Below, in pieces: positions 26,642 through 34,859 of a stretch of DNA of 64,000 bases. Location: contig CABUUB010000001.1 of assembly GCA_902494625.1 (NCBI GenBank), positions 1 through 64,000 on the forward strand, in the 5' to 3' direction. Below the pieces are notes generated by a model. It worked only from the letters and a program-made list of their open reading frames with translations. It was not told the DNA's origin and ran no database searches. The DNA comes from an uncultured Collinsella sp. (GTDB taxonomy: Bacteria; Actinomycetota; Coriobacteriia; Coriobacteriales; Coriobacteriaceae). The first letter of the stretch is position 1. Each line of letters opens with the position of its first letter. The translations under genes and the position numbers were made by a program.

Positions 26642-27388
26642 ATGCTCGAAGGATTATTTGACGCCGACCGTTGGTCGACGACATTTCAAAATATGGGGCC
26701 CTTCTGGGAGGGCTTTGGCGTGACGCTACAGGTGGTCGTTGCCGGTCTGCTGTTGTCGCTGGTGCTGGGCACGCTGCTGGGCGTGTTCTCTACCACTCGT
26801 TCGCGCGTGCTGCGCGCCATAAGCCGCGCGTACGTGGAGTTTTACCAGAACACCCCGTTGCCCGTACAGGTGCTCTTTATGTACATGGCCGGTCCGCAGT
26901 TTTTGCAGGCCATAACCGGTGCCGACCAGCCGGTGCGCATCGCTCCGTTCGTGCTGGGCTTCTTGGGCGTGGGCCTGTATCACGCGGCCTACATTTCGGA
27001 GGTCATCCGCACTGGTATCGAGGCGGTTCCGCGCGGTCAGATGGAGGCGGCCCAGAGCCAGGGCTTCACCCGTGCGCAGGCGTACTGGTACATCGTACTG
27101 CCCCAGACATTCAAGATCATTCTGCCGCCGCTGTGCAACCAGGCGCTCAACCTGGTCAAGAATACGTCGGTACTGGCGCTTGTGGCCGGCGGCGACCTTA
27201 TGTACCGTTCCGACAACTTTGTGAGTCTGTACGGCTACCTGCAGGGATACATCGTCTGCTGCCTTATGTACTTCATCATCTGCTTTCCGCTCGCCATGCT
27301 GGTGCAGTGGCTCGAGCGCCGCTCCAAGGAGCGTCCGCGCGGCGTGAGCCTGGCCGAGCTGGGGCTCGACAACGTAGAGGAGGCCTAG
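26642..27388 (+). CDS. amino-acid ABC transporter permease 1
   Basis: A 248-residue HisM/GlnP-type permease with about five helices. It has the EAA loop (EAVPRGQMEAAQSQGF), which docks the ATPase, and the N-terminal FYQNTPLPVQVLF segment. AAGGAA precedes the ATG at 26642; the longer frame upstream lies inside the binding-protein gene and is not real. It pairs with the next permease as a heterodimer. Confidence 0.92.
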   Translation: MLEGLFDADRWSTTFQNMGPFWEGFGVTLQVVVAGLLLSLVLGTLLGVFSTTRSRVLRAISRAYVEFYQNTPLPVQVLFMYMAGPQFLQAITGADQPVRIAPFVLGFLGVGLYHAAYISEVIRTGIEAVPRGQMEAAQSQGFTRAQAYWYIVLPQTFKIILPPLCNQALNLVKNTSVLALVAGGDLMYRSDNFVSLYGYLQGYIVCCLMYFIICFPLAMLVQWLERRSKERPRGVSLAELGLDNVEEA

Positions 27389-27391
27389 CGC

Positions 27392-28030
27392 ATGGAAATC
27401 TTCAACGCGACCAACCTGCTCTACATTTGGGGCGGCTTTGTTAAGACAATCGAGATCTCGGCGCTGTCGATCTTTTTCTCGCTCATCTTCGGCACGGTGC
27501 TGGCGCTCGTTAAAAGCTATGCGCCCCGCCCGTTCCGTATTTTGGTGAGCGCCTATATCGAGCTGTTCCGCTGCACGCCGAACCTGCTGTGGATCCTTTT
27601 TATCTACTTTACGGTGCAGGGTTTGGACATTGTGATTTCGACCATCGCCTTTACGCTGTTTACCAGCGCTGTTATGGCCGAGATTGTGCGCGGCGGCCTC
27701 AACTCGATTCCGCGCGGCCAGTTTGAGGCAGCGCAGAGCCAGGGTTTTGGCTTCTTTGCCACCATGCGCTACATCATTCTGCCTCAGACGTTTAAGACGA
27801 TCATTCCGGCGCTGTTTAGCCAGTGCACGACCGTCATCAAGGACAGCTCGTATCTTTCGGGCATTAACGTGGCCGAGCTCATGTACACGGCAAATGTCGT
27901 GATGGCCCACGCGATCGACCTGTCGCAGGTGCTTATGCTCTATGGCCTGGTGTTTGCGATGTACTTTGTGCTCAACTTTGGTATCTCGCTGCTGGTCCGC
28001 GCATATCAGAGGCGAATGGTGGCAGCGTAG
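27392..28030 (+). CDS. amino-acid ABC transporter permease 2
   Basis: A 212-residue HisQ/GlnP-type permease, second half of the heterodimer: YIELFRCTPNLLWILFI and the EAA loop NSIPRGQFEAAQSQGFG are clear. It starts 3 nt after permease 1. It ends just before a GGGACTGTCCC hairpin. Confidence 0.92.
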   Translation: MEIFNATNLLYIWGGFVKTIEISALSIFFSLIFGTVLALVKSYAPRPFRILVSAYIELFRCTPNLLWILFIYFTVQGLDIVISTIAFTLFTSAVMAEIVRGGLNSIPRGQFEAAQSQGFGFFATMRYIILPQTFKTIIPALFSQCTTVIKDSSYLSGINVAELMYTANVVMAHAIDLSQVLMLYGLVFAMYFVLNFGISLLVRAYQRRMVAA

Positions 28031-28032
28031 AA

Positions 28033-28063
28033 TGTGGCAAAGGGACTGTCCCTTTGTCACATA
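28033..28063. repeat. palindrome of the GGGACAG family
   Basis: tgtggcaaagggac-tg-tccctttgtcaca is a near-perfect 14-bp hairpin between the permease and kinase genes. It is a dispersed repeat and a possible weak terminator or RNA processing site. Confidence 0.7.
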
Positions 28064-28078
28064 GAGAAAGGAATCGCG

Positions 28079-28702
28079 ATGAGCGATCTGGAGAATAAGA
28101 AGAATCCTGTGGTCATTACCATCGCGCGCGACTTTGGCGCCGAGGGCCACGAGATTGGTCGCATGCTTGCCGACGAGTTGGGGATTCCGCTGTACGATAA
28201 CGAGCTGCTGGTGCGTGCGTCGCTGCGCGCGGGCGAGTCGCTCGACAAGATGGCTGCCTACGACGAGCGCCTGGCCGTGGAGAACATGGCGTTTCTGCCC
28301 GACCGTTACGACGCACGTTCGTACTCGGACAAGTTGTTCCAAAAGATGAGCCAGGTGATTTTGGATTTGGGCGAGACCGAGAGCTGCATTATCGAAGGCC
28401 GCCTGTCCGATTACCTGCTGCGCAACAACCCCAACCACATTGCCGTGCTGGTGACCGCACCCTTTGAGGACCGCGTCGAGATCGTGCGCAAGAAGCGTGG
28501 CCTTAACAAAAAGAAGGGTGCCAAGCTGGTCAAGCAGCAGCAGAAGGCGCGCGAGGCGTTCTATAAGCGCTATAGCGCCGGAAAGTGGAAGATGACGAGC
28601 GGTAAAGACATCGTCGTCAACCGCGCCAAGCTGGGCCGCGAAGGCTGCAAGGACGTCATCGCCGCAGCCTACCGCTACAAGGTGGCTCAGCTCGAGGGTT
28701 AA
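28079..28702 (+). CDS. cytidylate kinase-like family protein
   Basis: A 207-residue member of the Cytidylate_kin2 family (PVVITIARDFGAEGHEIGRM, LGIPLYDNELL, CIIEGRLSDYLL, HIAVLVTAPFEDRVEIV). The canonical GxxGxGK P-loop is replaced by a Gly/Glu-containing loop, as usual in this family. The true substrate is not known. The ATG at 28079 has GAAAGGA upstream; the longer frame begins inside the repeat and is rejected. Convergent with the LuxR gene. Confidence 0.88.
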   Translation: MSDLENKKNPVVITIARDFGAEGHEIGRMLADELGIPLYDNELLVRASLRAGESLDKMAAYDERLAVENMAFLPDRYDARSYSDKLFQKMSQVILDLGETESCIIEGRLSDYLLRNNPNHIAVLVTAPFEDRVEIVRKKRGLNKKKGAKLVKQQQKAREAFYKRYSAGKWKMTSGKDIVVNRAKLGREGCKDVIAAAYRYKVAQLEG

Positions 28703-28706
28703 CCGT

Positions 28707-28749
28707 CAAAACCACCACAAAGGGGACAGGCACCTTTGTGGTGGTTTTT
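28707..28749. terminator. bidirectional terminator carrying a GGGACAG repeat
   Basis: A 17-bp stem (caaaaccaccacaaagg with its complement) closing over ggacaggca, with A and T runs at the ends. It serves both convergent genes and shares its inner sequence with the hairpin at 32143-32173. Confidence 0.88.
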
Positions 28750-28752
28750 GTT

Positions 28753-30156
28753 TTAGGCTGAGGGAAAGGCTTTGGTGAGACCGGCGCGCGTTTGCGTGTC
28801 GGTCTTTTGGTAGATGGAGCTCAGATGACGCTGCACCATGCGCATCGAGATGCCGAGCTCCTCGGCGACCTGCTTAAGCGGGCGTTCGTCTTGGGTCACG
28901 GCTATGAGCACGTCGACTTCGCGCGGGGTGAGTCCGTGGTCGGCGATAAAGGCCTGACGCTGCTCCTCGATGCTCGGCGCGGCGAGTGCTTCCTCGGCTC
29001 GTTGCTGATGTTCGCGCTCCTGCTCGGTTTGGGGCAGGCGGAATAGGCCCGCGGCAACGAACGCAACGCTGGCCGCTACGAGCAGCATGAGCGCGCCGAT
29101 CATGATGAGGGCGACGTTGCCAGAGGTCACGAGCGCCAGTGAGATACCCGATGTGGTGAACGCGCACACATTGTTGGCCGCGCGACCCATGCCGGCCCAG
29201 AGGGCGGGCGCGTGCATGCGCGGTGCCAGCTGAGTAAACGTGGCGGTAAAGAACGTGACGAAAAAGCCCGAGCTCAGGTAAAAGACGATGAGGCCCAAGT
29301 TGGGATCGGCGCCGGCTTCCACGGCCAAAATCGAAATGGTGGAGAGTACTGTGACGCCGAGCATGACGAGCCCCATATAACGGCGCTCGGCAAGGTCAAA
29401 GACGATGCCGGCGACGAGACCGCTCGCTGCCAAAAAGAGGCGTGGCCAGGTCTGCACGGCGATGGTGCCGTGGGCGTTGGAGAACGTGACTACGTTATCG
29501 AGGGTGGAGAACAGACAGGCGAGAATCATGACGAGCGCAATGCTCCAGCACGCCTGCTTGGCGAGGGCATGCGAGGGTTCGATAAAGGGGTTGACGGTGT
29601 GGCTAGAGCCCTCGTCTGTCGCTTGGGGAGCAGCGCTCAGGGCGGAGATGACGATCGTCGTCGCTCCAAGAACGATGAGCTCTGCGATGCCGCCGCAGTC
29701 GCGCAGGTTAAGGGCGAACTGCATCAGAATGCCCGCGGCGTATGCCGCTCCTGCACCGGTGGCGAGCTTGGGATCGTCTTGGAACGCCATCGCGAACGCA
29801 TGGTGCGCCGCAGCACCCAGCAGGCCGAGTCCGAGGAATGTGAGGCACCCCAGAATCTCGAGCGCAAGCGTGCCCGCGGGGAACTGTATCTGGGTCAATC
29901 CCAGGATGGCGATGGGGACGGCGGCGCTGGCAACTGCCTGGGGCTGGCCTTTACGCTGTGCGAGCCCGAGCAGTGGCGCGTATCCGATAAAGCCGATAAC
30001 GCTGGCACCCAGGATAAAGCCCTGCGCGATCACTACACGCTCGGCACCGGCGAGCAGCCCGACATTGATATCGAAGCGAAACTCGGCGGCAAGAAAGACG
30101 AAGGTAAAGAGCGCGAGTGCCAAAAGCGCGTTGATTTTAGTCTTGCTCAGGTTCAA
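28753..30156 (-). CDS. LuxR-family regulator with about 12 membrane helices
   Basis: A 467-residue fusion: an MFS-like membrane part with about 12 helices (about 1-390) and a C-terminal LuxR/GerE HTH (LTPREVDVLIAVTQ, LGISMRMVQRHLSSIY). Such membrane LuxR proteins are greatly expanded in Eggerthellales and Coriobacteriales; they probably sense a ligand in the membrane and control a neighbouring operon. The start is a TTG at 30156 (minus), with AAAGGA 6 nt upstream and MNLSKTKINALL as the first residues. The longer frame to 30399 would cross the divergent promoter and is rejected. Divergent from the surface-protein gene at 30372, its likely target. Confidence 0.85.
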   Translation of the reverse strand: MNLSKTKINALLALALFTFVFLAAEFRFDINVGLLAGAERVVIAQGFILGASVIGFIGYAPLLGLAQRKGQPQAVASAAVPIAILGLTQIQFPAGTLALEILGCLTFLGLGLLGAAAHHAFAMAFQDDPKLATGAGAAYAAGILMQFALNLRDCGGIAELIVLGATTIVISALSAAPQATDEGSSHTVNPFIEPSHALAKQACWSIALVMILACLFSTLDNVVTFSNAHGTIAVQTWPRLFLAASGLVAGIVFDLAERRYMGLVMLGVTVLSTISILAVEAGADPNLGLIVFYLSSGFFVTFFTATFTQLAPRMHAPALWAGMGRAANNVCAFTTSGISLALVTSGNVALIMIGALMLLVAASVAFVAAGLFRLPQTEQEREHQQRAEEALAAPSIEEQRQAFIADHGLTPREVDVLIAVTQDERPLKQVAEELGISMRMVQRHLSSIYQKTDTQTRAGLTKAFPSA

Positions 30157-30326
30157 GAACGGTCCTTTGGGTGGACGGAACAATCGTGCCCTCGATTGTA
30201 GACCAGGACGGTATGGGCGGGTCTTTGGAAGGCGAAGACCCCCCTCGGTGATTGCACGCTTGTCGCCTTTTGCACTGGCAGATGCGCCGCATGTGAATTT
30301 GTGCCCTGGAGTCCGGATATCTTCCC

Positions 30327-30343
30327 GTAACATGGTGTTACAG
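30327..30343. promoter_or_regulatory. GTAACA-N3-TGTTAC dyad in divergent promoter region
   Basis: A short dyad lies 31 nt before the surface-protein start, within the 215-nt region shared with the LuxR gene. Its half-site (TGTTACAG) is the same as the inner arm of the 57-bp palindromes found at 31970, 48852 and 58491. Confidence 0.35.
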
Positions 30344-30371
30344 AAGCATCCCTTACGGCAAGGAGGCTCAC

Positions 30372-31931
30372 ATGCGAAAGCAAATCCATGACAACTCAAT
30401 CAACCGCGACCGCTCGTGCGCGCTCTCCCACGGAACGTGGCGTCGCGTGGGCGTCAAGCTCGTCTGCGCGGGGGCTTGCGCGCTCATGGCCGGCCAGCTG
30501 TTGCTACCGAGTGTGGCACTCGCCGCCGAGTGGGTCAACGTGGGTGGCACGCAGTACAGCAAGGCCGCTGGCGACGATGCCGGAACCTGGTCCTGGGACG
30601 GCGCCGACGACATGAAGCTCAGCGGCTACGACGGCGCCAGCATCAGCGCTCAGGGCAACCTCAACATTGACGTGGCAGGCACCAACACCATCACGGCCGA
30701 CGCCAGGCAGAGCGCCATCGAGGTCAAGAACGGCAACCTCACCATCACGGGGGAGGGGGCCCTCAGCGCGACGGCCGAACGATGGTGGCGCAAGAGCGCT
30801 GTTAATGTCGAGTACGGTAACCTCGCCATCTCGGGCAACGTGACTCTCAACGCAACGGCCGGGACCGATACGATAGCGGTTTCGGGGGACGGCAAGACCG
30901 GCGGCGACGTAGACATCCGCGGTGCCAACGTTAACGTGACGGCAGCGAACAATGTGCCTGATACCATCGGCATTCACACGCGGGCAGGCAACATAACTAT
31001 TAGCGAGGGCGCCGACGTCCACGTCGAGGCAAATGGGCTCGACACAGCCATTGCAGTCTGTGCCGAAAACTACTCCTCCGAGCATGGAGGCTGCATCGCG
31101 GTGGATAACGCAAAATTAAATGCGGAGGCGCGCAATGGGAACGGTGCGTCGCTCGCCCTGTATTCGGTTGGAAGCAAGACAGATTTATGTTTGAGTATTA
31201 CCAACGGGGCGGATGTTACGCTCGTGGTGAGTGATAGGGCCGATGTTTTGGATGGTGTTTGGATGCGCGCGCAGGACGGCGTGTCGCGGGTGCTCGTCGA
31301 GAATTCGAACCTTACAGCTCGATGCGGTGACGGAACTGGCTACAGTCGTAAACATGGCTACGGAATATATTCCCAATCCAGCTCCCAGTCCGCCATCCCT
31401 CGAATTGACATCATTAATTCAAATGTTGAGGCGTTGGGCTCTACGGCGGCAATCTACGCTGTCAATCTAGGTGATGCAGCCCCTTATCTTGCAATTGATG
31501 GCGGATCGGTAGTTACGACTCCCGCCGGCGGCACCGTGCGAGAAACTACGGGAAACGGACTCGTCATCGGTGCTGCCGGGTCGTCTACTATCCAGGATGT
31601 TAGGACTTCCGACGAGGTTGCCCGCAGCGTGGTAATCAGCTCCGGAGATGCGGTCGAGCCTGAGCCCACGCCGCAGCCTGAGCCCACCCCGGCTCCCACG
31701 CCGCAGCCAGGCGGCGGAAGTGAGACTGGCACGCCGTCCGTGACGCCGACTCAGGCGAGTTCCACGGCTGCTGCCTCCAAGCCGGCCGCGAAGGCCACCG
31801 CTGCCCAGAAGTCCGTGGGCACTCTGGCCGCCACGGGCGACAACGCCGCGACGGCGGCAGCGGCCCTTGGCATCGCCGGCGCAACCGTTGCCGCTGCCGG
31901 CATCGCCGCAACCAAGCGCCGCAAGCGCTAG
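30372..31931 (+). CDS. secreted cell-wall surface protein with LAATG sorting signal
   Basis: A 519-residue surface protein. The Sec signal has a hydrophobic core at about 32-50 ending PSVALA before AEW. The body (about 60-410) is built of beta-helix-like repeats rich in Asn, Gly and Thr (GNLNIDVAGTNTI, GNLTITGEGALSA, GNITISEGADVHV), as in carbohydrate-binding or adhesin beta-solenoids. A Pro-rich EPTPQPEPTPAP spacer (about 430-450) crosses the wall. The C-terminus is LAATGD, a hydrophobic helix and KRRKR: a variant LPxTG signal with Ala in place of Pro. AAGGAGG precedes the ATG. It is the probable target of the divergent LuxR protein. Confidence 0.85.
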   Translation: MRKQIHDNSINRDRSCALSHGTWRRVGVKLVCAGACALMAGQLLLPSVALAAEWVNVGGTQYSKAAGDDAGTWSWDGADDMKLSGYDGASISAQGNLNIDVAGTNTITADARQSAIEVKNGNLTITGEGALSATAERWWRKSAVNVEYGNLAISGNVTLNATAGTDTIAVSGDGKTGGDVDIRGANVNVTAANNVPDTIGIHTRAGNITISEGADVHVEANGLDTAIAVCAENYSSEHGGCIAVDNAKLNAEARNGNGASLALYSVGSKTDLCLSITNGADVTLVVSDRADVLDGVWMRAQDGVSRVLVENSNLTARCGDGTGYSRKHGYGIYSQSSSQSAIPRIDIINSNVEALGSTAAIYAVNLGDAAPYLAIDGGSVVTTPAGGTVRETTGNGLVIGAAGSSTIQDVRTSDEVARSVVISSGDAVEPEPTPQPEPTPAPTPQPGGGSETGTPSVTPTQASSTAAASKPAAKATAAQKSVGTLAATGDNAATAAAALGIAGATVAAAGIAATKRRKR

Positions 31932-31969
31932 GCTTTTGGTGGCAGCGCCCATTCTCGGCTTTTACAAAA

Positions 31970-32106
31970 TCTCGATCTGTAACACCAAACCTGATAGTTG
32001 GGCTCTAGGTGTTACAGATTGAGACGAACTGTTCAGCCGCTAACCTAACGTCTCGATCTGTAACACGTGGCGAGGAATTTGGTCTCTAACTGTTACAGAT
32101 TGAGAC
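31970..32106. repeat. 57-bp palindrome array, locus 1 (2 units)
   Basis: Units at 31970-32025 and 32050-32106, each an imperfect palindrome with arms tctcgatctgtaacac and gtgttacagattgaga around a 22-26 nt centre. The units start 81 nt apart. Together with the hairpins at 32125-32187 and 32195-32230 this fills the 327-nt gap 31932-32258; no gene is seen in it. Confidence 0.92.
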
Positions 32107-32124
32107 AAACGTCGGAATTGGTTC

Positions 32125-32187
32125 GCCGGCCAAGTCCCCGACCACCACAAAGGCGCATGTCCCCTTTGTGGTGATGGGTTGGCCGGC
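32125..32187. repeat. nested hairpin with GGGACATG/CCACCACAAAGG repeat
   Basis: An outer stem gccggccaa/ttggccggc (32125-32133, 32179-32187) encloses an inner 11-bp stem caccacaaagg/cctttgtggtg (32143-32153, 32163-32173). The inner part matches the terminator at 28707-28749. Confidence 0.75.
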
Positions 32188-32194
32188 ATAGAGA

Positions 32195-32230
32195 AAAGTC
32201 CCCGCCGGGCGTGTGCTCGACGGGGACTTT
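32195..32230 (-). terminator. rho-independent terminator of nfnA-nfnB
   Basis: A 10-bp stem (aaagtccccg/cggggacttt) with a T-run on the minus strand, 28 nt after the nfnB stop. Confidence 0.88.
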
Positions 32231-32258
32231 GCCGTTTGATGGCTAGCGCTGAGGGTGA

Positions 32259-33668
32259 TTACTCGCCCAGCAGGCTCTTGGTGATGGAAGCGGCGGCCTT
32301 CTTGCCGGCGCCCATCGCCAGAATGACCGTAGCGGCACCGGTGACGATGTCGCCGCCGGCCCAGATGCGGGGATCGGTGGTCTGGCCGGTCTCCTCGTCG
32401 GCGACGATGTAGCCCCACTTGTTGAGCTCCATCTTGCCGCCGATCTTGGCAGCGAAGGGGTTGGCGTTGGTGCCGATAGCCGAGATCGCGACGTCGCAGG
32501 GGATCTCCTCGATGGCGCCCTCGATGGGCACCGGGCGACGACGGCCGGACTCGTCGGGCTCGCCGAGCTCCATCTTCTGGACCTTGACGGCGCACACGGA
32601 GCCGTCCTCGCCAGCGACAAACTCGAGCGGGGAAACGAGCGGCAGAACCTCGACGCCCTCGGCCTTGGCGTGGTGCAGCTCGGCACGACGGCAGGGCATC
32701 TCGTCTTCGGTACGGCGGTAAGCGATGATGGCGTGCTCGGCGCCCAGACGCTTGGCGGTACGGACGGCGTCCATAGCCACGTTGCCGCCACCAAAGACGA
32801 CGACGTTCTTGCCGTGCTTGGTGGGGGTATCGTACTCGGGGAACTTGTTGGCCTTCATCAGGTTCACGCGGGTGAGGTACTCGTTCGCGAAGAAGACGTT
32901 GGGCAGGTTCTCGCCGGGGACGTTGAGGAACTTGGGCAGGCCAGCGCCGGTTGCCACGTAGATGGCGTCGAAGCCCTGCTCGAACAGCTCCTCGGCCGTG
33001 GCCATGTTGCCCACGACGGAGTTGTACTCAAACTTGACGCCCATGTCCTCAAGGCCGTCAATCTCACGCTTGACGACTGCCTTGGGCAGACGGAACTCGG
33101 GGATGCCGTAGACCAGCACGCCGCCGCCGGTGAAGAATGCCTCAAAGACGGTAACGTCAAAGCCGTTACGGGCGAGCTCGCCGGCGCAGGTGATGCCGGA
33201 CGGGCCGGAGCCGACGACGGCGACCTTCTTGCCGTTCTTGGGGGCCATCTTGGGCGTGGAGGCGAGCTCGGGGCGATCACCCAGGAAGCGCTCGAGCTGG
33301 CCGATGGCCACGGGCTCGGACTTCTTACCACGGATGCACTTGCCCTCGCACTGGTTCTCCTGCGGGCAGACGCGGCCGCAGATGGCGGGAAGCATGGAGT
33401 CCTCGCGGATGGTATCGAGAGCGCCGCCGAAGTCCTTCGCGCGGATCTGCTCGATAAAGCGGGGGATGTTGATGTTGACGGGGCAGCCCTCAACACAGAA
33501 CGGCTTCTTGCAGTTGAGGCAGCGCTCGGCCTCGGCCAGCGCCATCTCCTCGGTGAAGCCCTTGTCGACGGGGCGGAAGTCGCAGGCGCGCTCGGCAGCC
33601 GGCTCCTCGTTATCGGGGGTGCGGGGCGACTTCATATCGGCAACGAAACGACCGTTAACTAGTGGCAT
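32259..33668 (-). CDS. nfnB: NfnB/GltD-type NADPH oxidoreductase large subunit
   Basis: A 469-residue protein of the NADPH-dependent glutamate synthase small-chain (GltD/GltA) family. N-terminal cysteine clusters (CLNCKKPFCVEGCPVN, about 49-64, and CGRVCPQENQCEGKC) bind [4Fe-4S] centres. FAD binding is at VAVVGSGPSGITCAGELA and NADP(H) binding at VVVFGGGNVAMDAVRTAKRLG; the end (IWAGGDIVTGAATVILAMGAG) is typical. Because the NfnA-like gene overlaps it, the most likely complex is NfnAB, which bifurcates electrons between NADPH, NAD and ferredoxin; a stand-alone glutamate synthase subunit is the alternative. The start overlaps the nfnA end by 10 nt. Confidence 0.88.
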   Translation of the reverse strand: MPLVNGRFVADMKSPRTPDNEEPAAERACDFRPVDKGFTEEMALAEAERCLNCKKPFCVEGCPVNINIPRFIEQIRAKDFGGALDTIREDSMLPAICGRVCPQENQCEGKCIRGKKSEPVAIGQLERFLGDRPELASTPKMAPKNGKKVAVVGSGPSGITCAGELARNGFDVTVFEAFFTGGGVLVYGIPEFRLPKAVVKREIDGLEDMGVKFEYNSVVGNMATAEELFEQGFDAIYVATGAGLPKFLNVPGENLPNVFFANEYLTRVNLMKANKFPEYDTPTKHGKNVVVFGGGNVAMDAVRTAKRLGAEHAIIAYRRTEDEMPCRRAELHHAKAEGVEVLPLVSPLEFVAGEDGSVCAVKVQKMELGEPDESGRRRPVPIEGAIEEIPCDVAISAIGTNANPFAAKIGGKMELNKWGYIVADEETGQTTDPRIWAGGDIVTGAATVILAMGAGKKAAASITKSLLGE

Positions 33669-34498
33669 GCGCAGCTCTTTTCCTCATAGGCCTTGAGGGA
33701 CTCGCCCTCTTCGGAACGGTAAGCGGCCTGGCGGGCACGAAGGTCATCCCAGTCGACCAGGGTGGCATCGAAGTCGGGGCCGTCGACGCAAGCGAACTTG
33801 GTCACGCCGCCCACCTCGACGCGGCAGCAGCCGCACATGCCGGTGCCGTCAACCATGATGGGGTTGAGCGACGCGGTGATGGGGGTGTCGTACTTCTGGG
33901 CGGTGAGGGTCGAGAACTTCATCATCGGAACGGGGCCGACGCAGAAGACCTGGCTCACGGCCTTGTCCTGCAGCAGGCGCTCCAGCGGAGCGGTGACAAC
34001 GCCCTGCTCGCCATAGGAACCGTCGTCGGTGGTGATGTGGATGTGGTCCTCGTCGAGGAGCTCGCGGAACTGGTCCTCCATGAGCAGGAGGTCCTTGGTG
34101 CGGGCGCCCATGATGGCGTGAACTTCGTGACCGGTCTCGACCAGGTGCTTGGCGACCGGGAAGGCAATTGCCAGGCCGACGCCTCCGCCAATGACGGCGC
34201 AGGGGCCCTCGGCCATCTCGGTGGGAACGCCCAGCGGGCCCACGACGTCGCGCAGCGACTCGCCGGCCTCGTAGGTGGAAAGCATCTCGGTGGTCTTGCC
34301 GATCACCATGAAGATGAACTCGACCCAGCCCTCGTCACCGTTCCAGCCGGCCAGGGTAAACGGGACACGCTCGCCCGTCTCGTTGGCGCGAACCATGAGG
34401 AACTGTCCAGCGTGCGCATGCTTGGCGATTGCGGGCGCCTCGATGCGGAACTTGAACACCTTCTCCGAGAACTGCGTCTTCTCCAGGATCTTATACAT
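33659..34498 (-). CDS. nfnA: NfnA-type ferredoxin-NADP reductase small subunit
   Basis: A 279-residue ferredoxin-NADP reductase-like protein of the sulfide dehydrogenase/dihydroorotate-dehydrogenase-electron-transfer group. An N-terminal FAD beta-barrel (about 1-95, including VPFTLAGWN) is followed by a nucleotide domain (VIGGGVGLAIAFPVAKHL) and a [2Fe-2S] cysteine cluster GTGMCGCCRVEVGG...FACVDGP near 218-235. It overlaps nfnB, and the pair should form the electron-bifurcating NfnAB complex linking NADH, ferredoxin and NADPH. The ATG has a GAGAGGGG ribosome site. Confidence 0.88.
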   Translation of the reverse strand: MYKILEKTQFSEKVFKFRIEAPAIAKHAHAGQFLMVRANETGERVPFTLAGWNGDEGWVEFIFMVIGKTTEMLSTYEAGESLRDVVGPLGVPTEMAEGPCAVIGGGVGLAIAFPVAKHLVETGHEVHAIMGARTKDLLLMEDQFRELLDEDHIHITTDDGSYGEQGVVTAPLERLLQDKAVSQVFCVGPVPMMKFSTLTAQKYDTPITASLNPIMVDGTGMCGCCRVEVGGVTKFACVDGPDFDATLVDWDDLRARQAAYRSEEGESLKAYEEKSCACH

Positions 34499-34657
34499 AG
34501 AACCCCTCTCTTGTTAGGGCCGCCGAACCGTGCCTCCACGGAAATGGACGGTAGCCCGAGTAAAACCGTACGCGCACAGGCGTTGTGCAGACATACGGTG
34601 CAAATTATACCCTCATGGCAATGTCGCTTACGTGTATCTTTGGCAGGCGGGAAAAGT

Positions 34658-34696
34658 GACCTGCCAAAAAGGGACAGGTTTATTTTGGTCGGTTTT
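34658..34696. repeat. AAACCTGCCA...GGTTTT palindrome, copy 2
   Basis: gacctgccaaaa-agggacaggtttat-tttggtcggtttt: the same design as 5421-5461, with the GGGACAG core in the loop. It lies in the 359-nt gap between nfnA and pth. Confidence 0.7.
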
Positions 34697-34711
34697 ATCA
34701 GGCAAAACGGC

Positions 34712-34753
34712 AAAGGGGGCCGGCCTCGCGCTTCGGTAAGGCCGGCCCCCTTT
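34712..34753 (-). terminator. strong terminator after pth
   Basis: A 15-bp stem (aaagggggccggcct with complement) and a 12-nt loop. On the minus strand it follows pth by about 105 nt. Confidence 0.85.
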
Positions 34754-34821
34754 GGAGCGTTGCATATGTATAGCGGCACAGGGTTTATTGCGACGCAGCC
34801 GCCGCGGCGTTTCCGCAGATG

Positions 34822-34859
34822 AAACCTGCCAAAATAAACATCCCTAAATGGTAGGTTTT
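34822..34859. repeat. AAACCTGCCA...TGGTAGGTTTT palindrome, copy 3
   Basis: aaacctgcca-aaataaacatccctaaa-tggtaggttt, touching the pth stop codon. It is a third copy of the family. Confidence 0.7.

Noticed and set aside
30157..30399. N-terminal extension of the LuxR gene
   Set aside because: It would cross the divergent promoter; the TTG at 30156 has a proper ribosome site and matches the start of the membrane domain.
31970..32106. Rho-independent terminators
   Set aside because: The hairpins have 22-26 nt centres, no T-run, and come in tandem; a separate normal terminator lies at 32195.
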